This document shows positions 18,649 through 26,182 of a stretch of 26,182 bases of DNA, piece by piece. A program made the position numbers and the translations under genes. This stretch comes from a virus: IMG/VR virus record IMGVR_UViG_3300025120_000467, positions 1-26,182 of that record, one strand, 5' to 3'. Under the pieces are notes generated by a model. That model made no database searches. It was not told where the DNA came from and worked only from the letters and a program-made list of their open reading frames with translations. Every line of letters starts with the position of its first letter. Within the stretch, counting starts at the first letter, position 1.

Positions 18649-19413
18649 TTATTTAAACTTTTTCTCGATAGATTTAAATATTTCTACACCTTCGTCAGTT
18701 TTAAAGAAAGCAGCCATAGCTGAATAAGGATTTTCGTCAAATGGTACATTCATTAATTTTTTGTCATTTGTTGCCCATCTAAAAGATCTTTGATCTTGCG
18801 CTAGAATTATTATACCAGCTTCAGTTGCTTTAATGGCAAAATTTCTTAATTGTACATTTGGATCATTAGCTAATTCAATAAATAATTGAGGATTAGATCT
18901 TGCAAATATTAATAAATCTCTTTTAAGTTCTTTAGTACTCATTGATGTTACAGAAGATCCCATTTCAGTTCTTAATATAGCTTCTGCTAAATCAACGTCT
19001 ATATTTCTAGCTGCATTCATTGCGTCTACTTGCATATCAAGTATATCTAATTCATCATTAGCGTTTTCTACTGGATCAAATTCAGCATATATTTTGCTTA
19101 ATGATGGGTGATATAATGATAAAAGTTTTTGTAAATTTTGTTTTTCTTTAGGAACAATTAAATGTCCTTCATTAAATACAATATGCCCTAATGTTACTTC
19201 TCCTTTTTGCTCATCTACAAAAGGTGAATCTTGATTAGTCGCATATCTAATTTCTCTTTGCTTTCCTAGTTCTTCATCATACCATAACAAAGCATGTTTT
19301 CTAGTATGCTTAGATGGTATTGTTAGTGTAAGAGGAGTTAAGTTGTTTGTAAGATAGTATTTTCTATCTTTTCTTTCCCAATTATTTGGTTCTTTTTTAG
19401 CATTTTTTGCCAT
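18649..19413 (-). CDS. Conserved phage protein of unknown role (254 aa), after the capsid gene
   Basis: I do not recognise a defined function. The protein is soluble and charged, with no signal peptide, membrane segment or catalytic motif. Residues about 20-60 are strand-like, and 70-110 contain a pattern (IVFNEGHLIVPKEKQNLQKL, LSLYHPSLSKIYAEFDP) that I recall vaguely from proteins near capsid genes of large phages. The middle is helical and acidic, and the end (RSFRWATNDKKLMNVPF, then AMAAFFKTDEGVEIFKSI) is helical. It lies between the capsid gene and the connector genes, separated from each by a spacer with a hairpin. The leader AATTATATTATATT before the ATG is identical to that of the scaffold-like gene. 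A head-completion, decoration or capsid-maturation role is possible but unsupported by motif. Confidence 0.55.
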   Translation of the reverse strand: MAKNAKKEPNNWERKDRKYYLTNNLTPLTLTIPSKHTRKHALLWYDEELGKQREIRYATNQDSPFVDEQKGEVTLGHIVFNEGHLIVPKEKQNLQKLLSLYHPSLSKIYAEFDPVENANDELDILDMQVDAMNAARNIDVDLAEAILRTEMGSSVTSMSTKELKRDLLIFARSNPQLFIELANDPNVQLRNFAIKATEAGIIILAQDQRSFRWATNDKKLMNVPFDENPYSAMAAFFKTDEGVEIFKSIEKKFK

Positions 19414-19437
19414 AATATAATATAATTTAATAGTTTA

Positions 19438-19467
19438 TAAAAGTAATAATTACCCCCGTTAATTCAA
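19438..19467 (-). promoter_or_regulatory. Possible Bacteroidota-type promoter after the capsid gene (weak)
   Basis: On the minus strand a TTG (19465-19467) is followed after 19 bases by TACTTTTA (19438-19445). This is one base off the flavobacterial -7 element TAnnTTTG, with the -33 TTG at a suitable distance. It would serve the gene starting at 19413. It overlaps the hairpin at 19450-19476, and A/T-rich DNA yields such matches by chance, so this is only a candidate. Confidence 0.2.
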
Positions 19468-19476
19468 CGAGGGTAA
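19450..19476 (-). terminator. Hairpin just after the major capsid gene
   Basis: Two 11-base arms with one G-U pair on the minus-strand RNA (UUACCCUCGUU / AACGGGGGUAA) around a 5-base loop, 22 bases beyond the capsid stop codon. The run after the hairpin on the minus strand (TTATTACTTTTAT) is U-rich but broken by A and C, so termination may be partial. A leaky terminator or stability hairpin after the most abundantly needed protein would raise capsid output over the genes that follow. The stem is seen; the effect is inferred. Confidence 0.5.
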
Positions 19477-19498
19477 AAATTACATTAATTTTGACTTA

Positions 19499-20950
19499 TT
19501 ATAGTCCTTTGAATAATACAAAGTTGTTAGCAGCTTGTGTTACTAAACATCTTTCAGATAGGAAGTTAACTTCCATAGCATCAAGAGTTGAAGTAAACGC
19601 ACCACCAACTGATCCTGTTAACCAAGATTTCATTCTTCTATCATCAGCTTGTGAAGCTCTGTATCTTACATGTAAGAAAGGTCTTCTGATGTTAGTTCCT
19701 AAAATTTGATCGTAAACTGTTGAAGTTCCAGCAGGTATTAAAACACCTTCAATAGAACTTGCTCCAACAACACCACCACGAGTAGAAGCGTCATTTAAAT
19801 ATTTCCAGTCAGTTTTGTAGAAGTCATAAGAACCTCTTCTGAAACCAGAAAAACCTAAGTTAAGAGCCATTTCTTCAGAATTTTCAAATAAACCAAAAGC
19901 AGTACCTCCAGCAAATCCACCAGAAATAGAAGCTAACATATCGTCAAAATCAAGAGACGTTTGTCTTTGTAAAAATAACATGTTTTCTTCAATAGCTCCT
20001 TGAGTATCTAAATTCTTAAGAATTGCATCAAATGAATCAAGTCCAGAAGCGGCAGTAAACCCAGTGTTTACATTACCTCTATCTTGAATAGCAGCAAATA
20101 AACCTTGCGTACCTCCACCAACTGCAGCAGCACCAGCAGCAGCAGATCCAGGAGCAGAAAGCTCACCTTCAACCATTGACATTTCTAAGTAATCTTCAAA
20201 ACGTAATCTAGTTTCAGATTCAGCTTTTAAATACCATAAATATCCAGAAGTTCCGTCTTCAGTAGCAACTTCAACCCAACCAATCTGAGCAGTGTCAGAA
20301 CCAGAAACAACATATTTGCTTCTAAGAATTATTGGCGCATTGCTAAATTGTGTAAAATCAGGATCAACACTAATGTATTGATCACCTCCAACAGCACCAG
20401 CAGCGTCAGGCGCGTTTGTTACAGATTGACCTTTTGCAACGTCAGAACCATAAACAAATATTTTACCAACAGCAGCCATGCCTTGTAAATCAGCAGCAGT
20501 GTAAGGTAAAACGTTTAATACTCCAGTAGCTGTATTACTTGCAGATACGTAGCATTTTCTTTCTTGCCCGTTAGCATCAAGTATAACTATAGTTGATTTA
20601 GGTGAAACTACATTTCTAACCGAACCAGCAGCAAGTGGAATTGTAACTGTATTTACACCAGCTCCGTTTCCAATTGCACATCCGTTGTAAGATATGTGTA
20701 ATCTATTTTGTTCAGACCAAATTACTTGGTCAGAAGTCATTGGCATTTCTGCCCCTACCATACGTAAGAATCCAGATAACGTTCTGTTTCCATAACGTTC
20801 TACTTCTTGTTCGTATACTTCAGGTAAGTATTGTTGAGCGAAATCAGCAAAGTTTGCACCTGCGTTATTCGTCCACTGCAAGTAATTACTGTTAAGTAAC
20901 TCTTGCGTTTGCGATGGGATTATTGCCCCAAATTGCGGTTGTAAAGCCAT
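19499..20950 (-). CDS. Major capsid protein (483 aa)
   Basis: The N-terminus (QTQELLNSNYLQWTNNAGAN, FADFAQQYLPEVYEQEVERY, then GNRTLSGFLRMVGAEMPMTS) and the strongly mixed alpha/beta body resemble what I recall for capsid proteins of crAss-like and uncultured marine phages with the HK97 fold. The length fits. An Ala/Gly-rich loop lies near residues 267-283. There is no visible propeptide or protease. The codon choice is richer in G and C than in neighbouring genes, reaching 57% GC in one 60-base line around 20101-20160, as expected for a highly expressed gene. It follows the scaffold-like gene by 17 bases with an A/T leader and is followed by a hairpin. Position between scaffold and connector genes supports the call strongly. 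Confidence 0.85.
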   Translation of the reverse strand: MALQPQFGAIIPSQTQELLNSNYLQWTNNAGANFADFAQQYLPEVYEQEVERYGNRTLSGFLRMVGAEMPMTSDQVIWSEQNRLHISYNGCAIGNGAGVNTVTIPLAAGSVRNVVSPKSTIVILDANGQERKCYVSASNTATGVLNVLPYTAADLQGMAAVGKIFVYGSDVAKGQSVTNAPDAAGAVGGDQYISVDPDFTQFSNAPIILRSKYVVSGSDTAQIGWVEVATEDGTSGYLWYLKAESETRLRFEDYLEMSMVEGELSAPGSAAAGAAAVGGGTQGLFAAIQDRGNVNTGFTAASGLDSFDAILKNLDTQGAIEENMLFLQRQTSLDFDDMLASISGGFAGGTAFGLFENSEEMALNLGFSGFRRGSYDFYKTDWKYLNDASTRGGVVGASSIEGVLIPAGTSTVYDQILGTNIRRPFLHVRYRASQADDRRMKSWLTGSVGGAFTSTLDAMEVNFLSERCLVTQAANNFVLFKGL

Positions 20951-20967
20951 AATTGTTTAATTTTTTT

Positions 20968-22155
20968 TTAAAATTTTCTTGTTTTTATTTTTAACTTAGA
21001 AGAATCAACACCACTAACTGCTTTAACTTTTAATCCATTAACAAAAACATTACCAGCACCCTCTTTACGAGTTTCAGTAGTTATGTTTTTTGATTTAGCA
21101 ACTACATCTTTAACAGCATCAGCTTTGCCTTGCTCGTAAAAATGTTGTGCTATAGTATCAGCGTTTCTTGCAGTATACATAGCTTTGTGATATCCTTTTG
21201 CATCAGATAAAACACCTTCTTCATTTAAGAACGTCTTAACGAAGTTTGTAATGTCTAATTGATTTTCCACAATTTCATTAGGGTTTTTAACGCCATATCT
21301 GAATTTTTTTTCTCCTAACTTAAAATCGAAACCTTCGAAATCATCATTAAAAGTATTTTCAGTTACACGTTTAAACTCTTTTCTTTGTGCGGATAACGCA
21401 TCTTGATCTTCTTTGTATCTATTAAAAAAGTCTGTAGCTTTTTTTTGATCTTCAGTTACGTTAGATTTCAACTTGATTTCATCGTAATATTTATCTTTCA
21501 GATCTGTTAAAAAGTTTTTAGCTTTTCCAATTTCTTCTTTAAAAGCGAGTTTTTTCTTTTTAATTTCTCGCTCTTCAGCAATGTCTTCATCATATTTAAA
21601 ATTATCTTCTAATAAAAAGTTAACTTCGTCATATTCTAAATGTGGACGTGTTTGCTTGTAATATTCTCTAAGTAAAGATTCATTGTCTATTGTTGAGTAG
21701 TCAGCGTTTAACCTAACGTAATCTTCAATATTTCCACCTGTTTTTTCCATAAATGAAACAAGTTTTTCAATATTTTCAGGTAATGGTTTTCCAATAACCT
21801 CTGCATCTCTTTTAGATTCTTTGTATTCTTTTGTAGTTTGTTTTACTTCTTTTTTTACCTCGTCGTTGTCTTGTATTTCTTTAATAACATTCTCAACGGG
21901 TTTTTCGTTTCCCTGTCCCACTGCTTGCAGTTCCACCTTGGGTCGTTCTTCGCGTAACACGCTTTCCTCTGTTTCTTGCTTTTGAATGGCATCTTTTTGA
22001 TCTTTTTGAGTTAAGTCAATTTTGACTGGTTCTTCTTTAGGTTTCATTGCTGCTAAATCTATTTTTATTGTAGATTCAGGAACACTTAATTTTTTAGGGG
22101 TTTTTGATTTTACTTTAAAATCTCCCTCTTGTTTTACTTCTTTTTGTGTTGACAT
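20968..22155 (-). CDS. Probable scaffolding protein (395 aa)
   Basis: A very charged Lys/Glu/Asp/Gln-rich protein with no hydrophobic core stretches, predicted by eye to be largely helical and coiled-coil. The first ~115 residues are low-complexity and contain a repeated K-I-D-L motif (TIKIDLAAMKPKEEPVKIDL). Residues about 190-270 are dense in K and E. The C-terminus is basic (SSKLKIKTRKF), as expected for a scaffold end that contacts capsid protein. It sits between portal and capsid genes, the normal place for a scaffold, with gaps of 32 and 17 bases. No prohead protease motif is visible. The call rests on composition and gene order; a minor head protein is the alternative. Confidence 0.65.
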   Translation of the reverse strand: MSTQKEVKQEGDFKVKSKTPKKLSVPESTIKIDLAAMKPKEEPVKIDLTQKDQKDAIQKQETEESVLREERPKVELQAVGQGNEKPVENVIKEIQDNDEVKKEVKQTTKEYKESKRDAEVIGKPLPENIEKLVSFMEKTGGNIEDYVRLNADYSTIDNESLLREYYKQTRPHLEYDEVNFLLEDNFKYDEDIAEEREIKKKKLAFKEEIGKAKNFLTDLKDKYYDEIKLKSNVTEDQKKATDFFNRYKEDQDALSAQRKEFKRVTENTFNDDFEGFDFKLGEKKFRYGVKNPNEIVENQLDITNFVKTFLNEEGVLSDAKGYHKAMYTARNADTIAQHFYEQGKADAVKDVVAKSKNITTETRKEGAGNVFVNGLKVKAVSGVDSSKLKIKTRKF

Positions 22156-22169
22156 AATATAATATAATT
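22156..22169 (-). repeat. A/T leader shared by the scaffold-like and 254-residue genes
   Basis: The 14 bases directly before the ATG at 22155 are identical to the 14 bases (19414-19427) before the ATG at 19413: AATTATATTATATT on the minus strand. The portal leader (AAATAATATAATAA) is similar. No Shine-Dalgarno sequence is present at any start in the window. The identity is seen directly; a role in translation initiation is inferred from the SD-free initiation typical of Bacteroidota. Confidence 0.4.
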
Positions 22170-22187
22170 AAATAATTAATAAAAAAT

Positions 22188-24602
22188 TTATCTAGGCGTA
22201 AATTGTTCTAGCCCGAAACCTCCTAAACCATCAAATCCAGCAGATTCAAAGCTTTGAGGTAGTGTATTGTTTTGTCTTTGATTAATAAGTTCTGATTCTT
22301 GAGTACCTTGTAATTTTACTCTTGAATCTTTTCTGTTTTCTATTTCTTTTTCTTTTTGAGTTTCAGCACTTGCTTTTATTTGTGCCAATTGCATGTTATA
22401 CCCAAATTCTTCCGCCATTAATTCTTTCTTAATTTCAGCTTCTTGAAGCATTTTTTTAGTTTCAAACTGTAACTTTGCTTGCTCTATTTGAATAGTTGTT
22501 TCTGCTAAAGCTTGTTGTTTTTGCATTTCTGCTGTTGTAGCTTGTTCAGCAGCTTGAGCATTTGCCTGAGCTTGTGCTTGAATATTTTCTAAATTCTTAG
22601 CTTGGTCTTCTGCTGCTTTTCTTTTACGACTTTGTTTTAATAAAGCATTAGCTAGTTTTATGTTTTTTACTTGACGTATATCAATAGCATCTGGTAAGTC
22701 TATTCCACCTGATTGCAATGCTATTTGAATGTTTTGTTCTAATTGAGCTTTTTCTTCTTCATCAGGTTCAAGCTCTAAAAATATACCAAAATCTTGTAAG
22801 TTTCTATCTTGCAATTCTTCTAAAGTACCTGTATTATAAGACGAAATAGAACCTATTAAAGCGGCTCTTGTTAAAGGATAACTTAAAGAATCAGCTATTC
22901 TTAAAGCTATGTTTTCACAACTTCTTAAAGTTAAAAACAAACCAGCTTGCATAATGTGTCTTAGCGCTGTATTAGAATTAGCAGCTGCCATTTTTTGTAA
23001 ACCTACTAAAGCGTGTTGGTCTGGTGTACTAGCATCACTGGCTTCATTAAGTCCAGTTACGTCTCTTATCATTTGTAAATAATATTGATAAGTTTGTATT
23101 AAACTTTGTATTTTAGCGCTACCTGCTGAGGTTTGTAATTCCTGTATAGGTACTTTACCTCTATTTAAATCACCTTCTTGTGTCATTGATCTACCAACAA
23201 TACTACCTGTCTGAAAATACATGTTTAATGCTTCCTGCGCATTGTAATTAGTTCCATTACCTAAATCTACTTCTGCCAAACCATCAACATCTACAAAAAC
23301 TCCATCTGGCACCATACGTGCTAAAACTTGTTGCAGTTTAAGATGGGTTAATTGAATCATATCAGCAAAACCTGTTATTCTACTTACGGTTGATTCTATG
23401 TTGCCCTTGTACATTCTAGGAGCACATATAGCATAATTCATGTTAACCTTTGTAATATTAGAATTAGGTCTTGTCATGTTTTCTGCTAACTTCCACTCTA
23501 ACATCATTTCATGTCCTAGTATTTTGGCCCCGGTATATAAAACTTCAATACTTCTTCCAACTCTTTCAAAATTATCATTAGCAGGCGGGTTAAAGCTATC
23601 TGTTTTTTCTAAAGCTTTTTCTAAACCTTGTTCGGTTTGTTTTATTTTAAAAACTTGATTGCTATAAGTCTTATATTCAAAATATAAAACCTGAACTTGA
23701 TTGTAAGAATCTTGTTGAGCGTAAAAATTTCTAGTATAATTAGCATCGCCAGGATATTTTTCTATTTCTTTTAATTCAGAATCAGTTAGTCCTGGAAATT
23801 GTTTTTTAAGTTCTACTAAGCTAATAGACTTAACTTCTCCTGCATAATATATATCATCAAAATTTGGATCTTCTGTGTAAGAATATACTAAATTAGCAGG
23901 ATCAACATAATTAACAGTAACTCCATTAGCTAAGTTAAAATCTGTTTTTACCGCGCTTATACCTATAATTGCTAAATCTTGTAGTAATCTTCTTTTGACT
24001 AGTTCATATTTGTTTGCAGCTAATACATTTTCAATAGCCTCTTCTTCTGCTATTTCTATAGATTGTTTGTAGCTAAGCTGCATATGTAAATCTAATTCGT
24101 CTTGAGACTCAGGTATATTGTTTGGATCATTTGTATTAAAAAAATTCATCCCAGTAGCGTCGTTAGTAGCTTGTATTATTTCTTTAGCATACATATCACG
24201 CATTATAGCATCGGCATATTTAGTTCTTTGTTTTAAAGACTCTGGATCTTGAGCATAAGCTTTTATATCAAAAATCTTTTGTGACATGCCATTTACAATT
24301 ATGTCTACAAATTTAGGTATAATAGGCACTGGTTTCCAATCTAAATTAAGATAAGATAAATCACCATTAATAGATAATTCATCTTTGTATTTTTGTACAG
24401 GTTGTTCTCCTCTAGCATATAATCTTAATCTGTGAAAATTTAACCAACTATTTTGGTATCTATTTCCCATGCCTCCTCTGTCTCCAGAAAACCATTCACC
24501 TTCAACAGCGCGCCCTACAGCGTAACCGTAGTCATAACTTTGCTTTTCTTCATCAGATACTACCTGACTTGGAAATGAACCAACGTAATTATTGTAAATC
24601 AT
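22188..24602 (-). CDS. Portal protein (804 aa)
   Basis: A long protein directly after the terminase (3-base gap), the usual portal position. Recognisable segments include WLNFHRLRLYARGEQPVQKY and PIIPKFVDIIVNGMSQKIFD (about residues 50-115), EEEAIENVLAANKYELVKRR (near 190), and the clip/stem region VNYVDPANLVYSYTEDPNFD. A later helical part runs from FADMIQLTHLKLQQVLARMV to IRDVTGLNEASDASTPDQHA. These match my memory of the ~800-residue portals of crAss-like and related marine podoviruses. Residues about 650-755 form a long Ala/Gln/Glu/Lys coiled coil, which may be the barrel or a scaffold contact. Twelve copies would form the vertex channel for packaging. Function is well supported by order, length and segments. 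Confidence 0.85.
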   Translation of the reverse strand: MIYNNYVGSFPSQVVSDEEKQSYDYGYAVGRAVEGEWFSGDRGGMGNRYQNSWLNFHRLRLYARGEQPVQKYKDELSINGDLSYLNLDWKPVPIIPKFVDIIVNGMSQKIFDIKAYAQDPESLKQRTKYADAIMRDMYAKEIIQATNDATGMNFFNTNDPNNIPESQDELDLHMQLSYKQSIEIAEEEAIENVLAANKYELVKRRLLQDLAIIGISAVKTDFNLANGVTVNYVDPANLVYSYTEDPNFDDIYYAGEVKSISLVELKKQFPGLTDSELKEIEKYPGDANYTRNFYAQQDSYNQVQVLYFEYKTYSNQVFKIKQTEQGLEKALEKTDSFNPPANDNFERVGRSIEVLYTGAKILGHEMMLEWKLAENMTRPNSNITKVNMNYAICAPRMYKGNIESTVSRITGFADMIQLTHLKLQQVLARMVPDGVFVDVDGLAEVDLGNGTNYNAQEALNMYFQTGSIVGRSMTQEGDLNRGKVPIQELQTSAGSAKIQSLIQTYQYYLQMIRDVTGLNEASDASTPDQHALVGLQKMAAANSNTALRHIMQAGLFLTLRSCENIALRIADSLSYPLTRAALIGSISSYNTGTLEELQDRNLQDFGIFLELEPDEEEKAQLEQNIQIALQSGGIDLPDAIDIRQVKNIKLANALLKQSRKRKAAEDQAKNLENIQAQAQANAQAAEQATTAEMQKQQALAETTIQIEQAKLQFETKKMLQEAEIKKELMAEEFGYNMQLAQIKASAETQKEKEIENRKDSRVKLQGTQESELINQRQNNTLPQSFESAGFDGLGGFGLEQFTPR

Positions 24603-24605
24603 TTA

Positions 24606-26182
24606 TTATATTATTTTTGAACTAATTCCTTCGTTATTATACTTTTTAAACCCTAGTGGTTTTGATACTAATGGCGCTTTAAAAATAGGTGTGTATCTAT
24701 GCTTGTTACAACCCATGAGTGCTAAACCAGAACTTATAGAAGCATCATGTTTAGTTCTGTTATTTATATCAAATTGAGACCAGTCTTCTAATGTTTTTTG
24801 AAAATAAATATTTCCATATCCCTCGTCTAAAAGACCAACGTGTGATTCAATATAAGATTCTATCGCGGCAGCGTGTGCTTGTTTTATGTCTTCACTTGAA
24901 TTAGGTATTCCACCTATTTCTTTTTCTGTTATTGAAAGTTTATTCCAAACTTTATCTGGCCTATTCATTGCAAAACCTCTATAACCTCTACGTTTAAAAT
25001 GATAAAGTAGTCTTGGTTTATTATTTTCAGCTAATATAGGCATTCCATAAAATATACAAGCCATTAACACATCTTCAAAAAATATTTCAGCAGTTTGTGG
25101 TCTTGCTATATATTCTAAAAAAAACATACTAGGTGGTACATCTTCCATGCTAAACTTTGTTAATCCGTGTAAAGATCCATTAGAACCTCTTTTATCAACT
25201 GTTCCTGATATATCATAACTGTCACATCCAAAGCACCCACAATGCTCGTTTCCGGGGTATTTTATACCATTTTTTATTATTACCTTATTTTGTAATTGAA
25301 TTGGTGGAACCCATGAGACTTTAAACCTACCATTATTATTAGGTAAAAATAAAACTCTTGAGTCTTTAATTCCGTCTTGCCACATAAAAGAACCGTTTGT
25401 TATTAACACTTCATTATTAACCCCTTCATTATAATCTATTTGCTGATAGATTTTAGTTAGATTAAATAAAGACATTTTAGACTCATCTCTAAATGCGTGT
25501 TTAGTTGTACGTGGAAACTGTCTATAAAATTCGTTTAATCCATCTTGATCTTCTTTAAGACCTTCTACCTCATTTTTCCAATATTCAATAACCCCAATTT
25601 TGATTGGTGTTCCATGAGGTCCATGCACTTTTTTTGATGGGGTTTCAAAGACAGGTTGGCCATAAGAATCAATGTATCCTTCGTAATTCCATTCCATAGG
25701 AATGAACAAAGAATAGAGTCCTGAACGTGTTTGTCCATTTGCGTTTCTTTTCTTAACATCTGAGTCATCGTATAGTTTTTTAAAATTTCTACCTCCTTTG
25801 TCTAAAGCGTTTGATGTTGATCCCATCATACACTTACCAATAATTCTAGAACCTAATCTAAGGGTGGTTTTCGTAACACGCCAGTTGTTGAGGATGTTGT
25901 TCGGGCGTTCCCATTTCCCGCTCTCATCGTGGACGAGGAGTTTGAGCTTCTCCCCATCGTAGGCGTTATCCCCCGTGTTCTTCCAGTCGATGGTCGTGTC
26001 GAGCCCGGCGAGATCCTCGGCTTTGTCGGTCGAGGTAATACTTCTTCTGGTAAACTTGCTGGCTGGGACTCTGTAGGCAAGCTCGGTCTTTGGACGGTCC
26101 ATACCGTCCTGGATCGGTTTGAAAAAGAAGGGATAATTAACGGATATTGGTACGACCTTATCAGTGAACATCTTCTTAGCAT
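24606..26182 (-). CDS. terL: Terminase large subunit, C-terminal ~525 residues (5' end outside window)
   Basis: The frame is open to the right edge. The ATG at 26171 is internal, because the codons before it remain open and the Walker A loop is missing. Numbering from that Met, Walker B is KLLVHDE (D82, E83), and the ATPase coupling motif is GSTSN (117-121). The RNase H-like nuclease residues are D317 (FGCDSYD), E382 (ILAEN) and D476 (KHDASISSGLALMG). The protein drives packaging through the portal and cuts the concatemer. C311, C313 and C316 cluster beside D317. Codons up to about residue 104 are GC-rich, and those after it are AT-rich like the rest of the window; see the finding. The portal gene follows after 3 bases. 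The gene identity is secure; the full length (typically 650-780 aa in this group) cannot be seen. Confidence 0.92.
   Translation of the reverse strand, partial: AKKMFTDKVVPISVNYPFFFKPIQDGMDRPKTELAYRVPASKFTRRSITSTDKAEDLAGLDTTIDWKNTGDNAYDGEKLKLLVHDESGKWERPNNILNNWRVTKTTLRLGSRIIGKCMMGSTSNALDKGGRNFKKLYDDSDVKKRNANGQTRSGLYSLFIPMEWNYEGYIDSYGQPVFETPSKKVHGPHGTPIKIGVIEYWKNEVEGLKEDQDGLNEFYRQFPRTTKHAFRDESKMSLFNLTKIYQQIDYNEGVNNEVLITNGSFMWQDGIKDSRVLFLPNNNGRFKVSWVPPIQLQNKVIIKNGIKYPGNEHCGCFGCDSYDISGTVDKRGSNGSLHGLTKFSMEDVPPSMFFLEYIARPQTAEIFFEDVLMACIFYGMPILAENNKPRLLYHFKRRGYRGFAMNRPDKVWNKLSITEKEIGGIPNSSEDIKQAHAAAIESYIESHVGLLDEGYGNIYFQKTLEDWSQFDINNRTKHDASISSGLALMGCNKHRYTPIFKAPLVSKPLGFKKYNNEGISSKII

Noticed and set aside
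20100-20155. A run of GCA/GCAG-like triplets in the capsid gene, looking like a microsatellite
   Set aside because: It encodes an Ala/Gly-rich capsid loop in frame and is imperfect, so it is ordinary coding sequence.
25565-25768. A 67-codon minus-strand frame inside the terminase gene
   Set aside because: It overlaps conserved terminase sequence in another frame and shows no recognisable protein pattern.
25853-26182. A 109-codon minus-strand frame overlapping the start of the terminase segment
   Set aside because: It is open only because the GC-rich block has few stops in other frames; its product is low-complexity Ser/Arg/Pro, whereas the overlapping frame encodes clear terminase motifs.
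1-26182. tRNA genes, CRISPR arrays, insertion sequences or an integrase
   Set aside because: I scanned the spacers and both strands and saw no cloverleaf, spaced direct repeats, transposase or recombinase motifs. The dense coding leaves almost no room for them.

Overview
The window is a contiguous block of virion-structure genes from a tailed phage with a probable short tail. Every recognisable gene lies on the minus strand with gaps of 1 to 85 bases, so transcription runs from the right edge to the left edge. The DNA is AT-rich, at roughly 30% GC by eye. No start codon is preceded by a Shine-Dalgarno sequence; the leaders are A/T-only or nearly so, as is usual for Bacteroidota and their phages. 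Together with the protein families, this suggests an uncultured, probably marine, phage of a flavobacterium-like host. From memory, the packaging, portal, connector and tail proteins resemble families shared by uncultured marine podoviruses and, more distantly, crAss-like phages. No database search was possible.

Reading in the direction of transcription, the order is: large terminase (its N-terminal part lies beyond the right edge), portal, probable scaffold, major capsid protein, a conserved protein of unknown role, and a connector-region protein. Next come a tail tubular/adaptor-like protein, a very large tail nozzle/stabilisation-like protein, and a second tail protein. The block ends with a small GNAT-like protein, two internal-virion-like proteins of 222 and 582 residues, and a 2441-residue giant. 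The first 53 bases of the window hold the start of another gene, probably an M15-family peptidase (endolysin).

The layout works as one late module: terminase and portal package DNA, scaffold and capsid protein build the head, adaptor and nozzle proteins build the short tail, and the last four proteins are probably ejected with the genome. The tail and ejection part matches the T7 order gp11-gp12-gp13-gp14-gp15-gp16 slot by slot, including a roughly 137-residue GNAT-fold protein in the gp13 slot.

The most notable points are four. There is an abrupt GC-rich, GC3-rich block covering the visible 5' part of the terminase gene. The giant protein carries an HExxH metalloprotease-like motif and three spaced KFS(L/M) motifs that may mark domain or processing boundaries. 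The nozzle-like protein has a long adhesin-like C-terminal extension. Two hairpins lie in the only sizeable spacers, one just after the capsid gene. I saw no RNA genes, insertion sequences, CRISPR arrays, integrase or replication genes, and no gene-free stretch over 300 bases.
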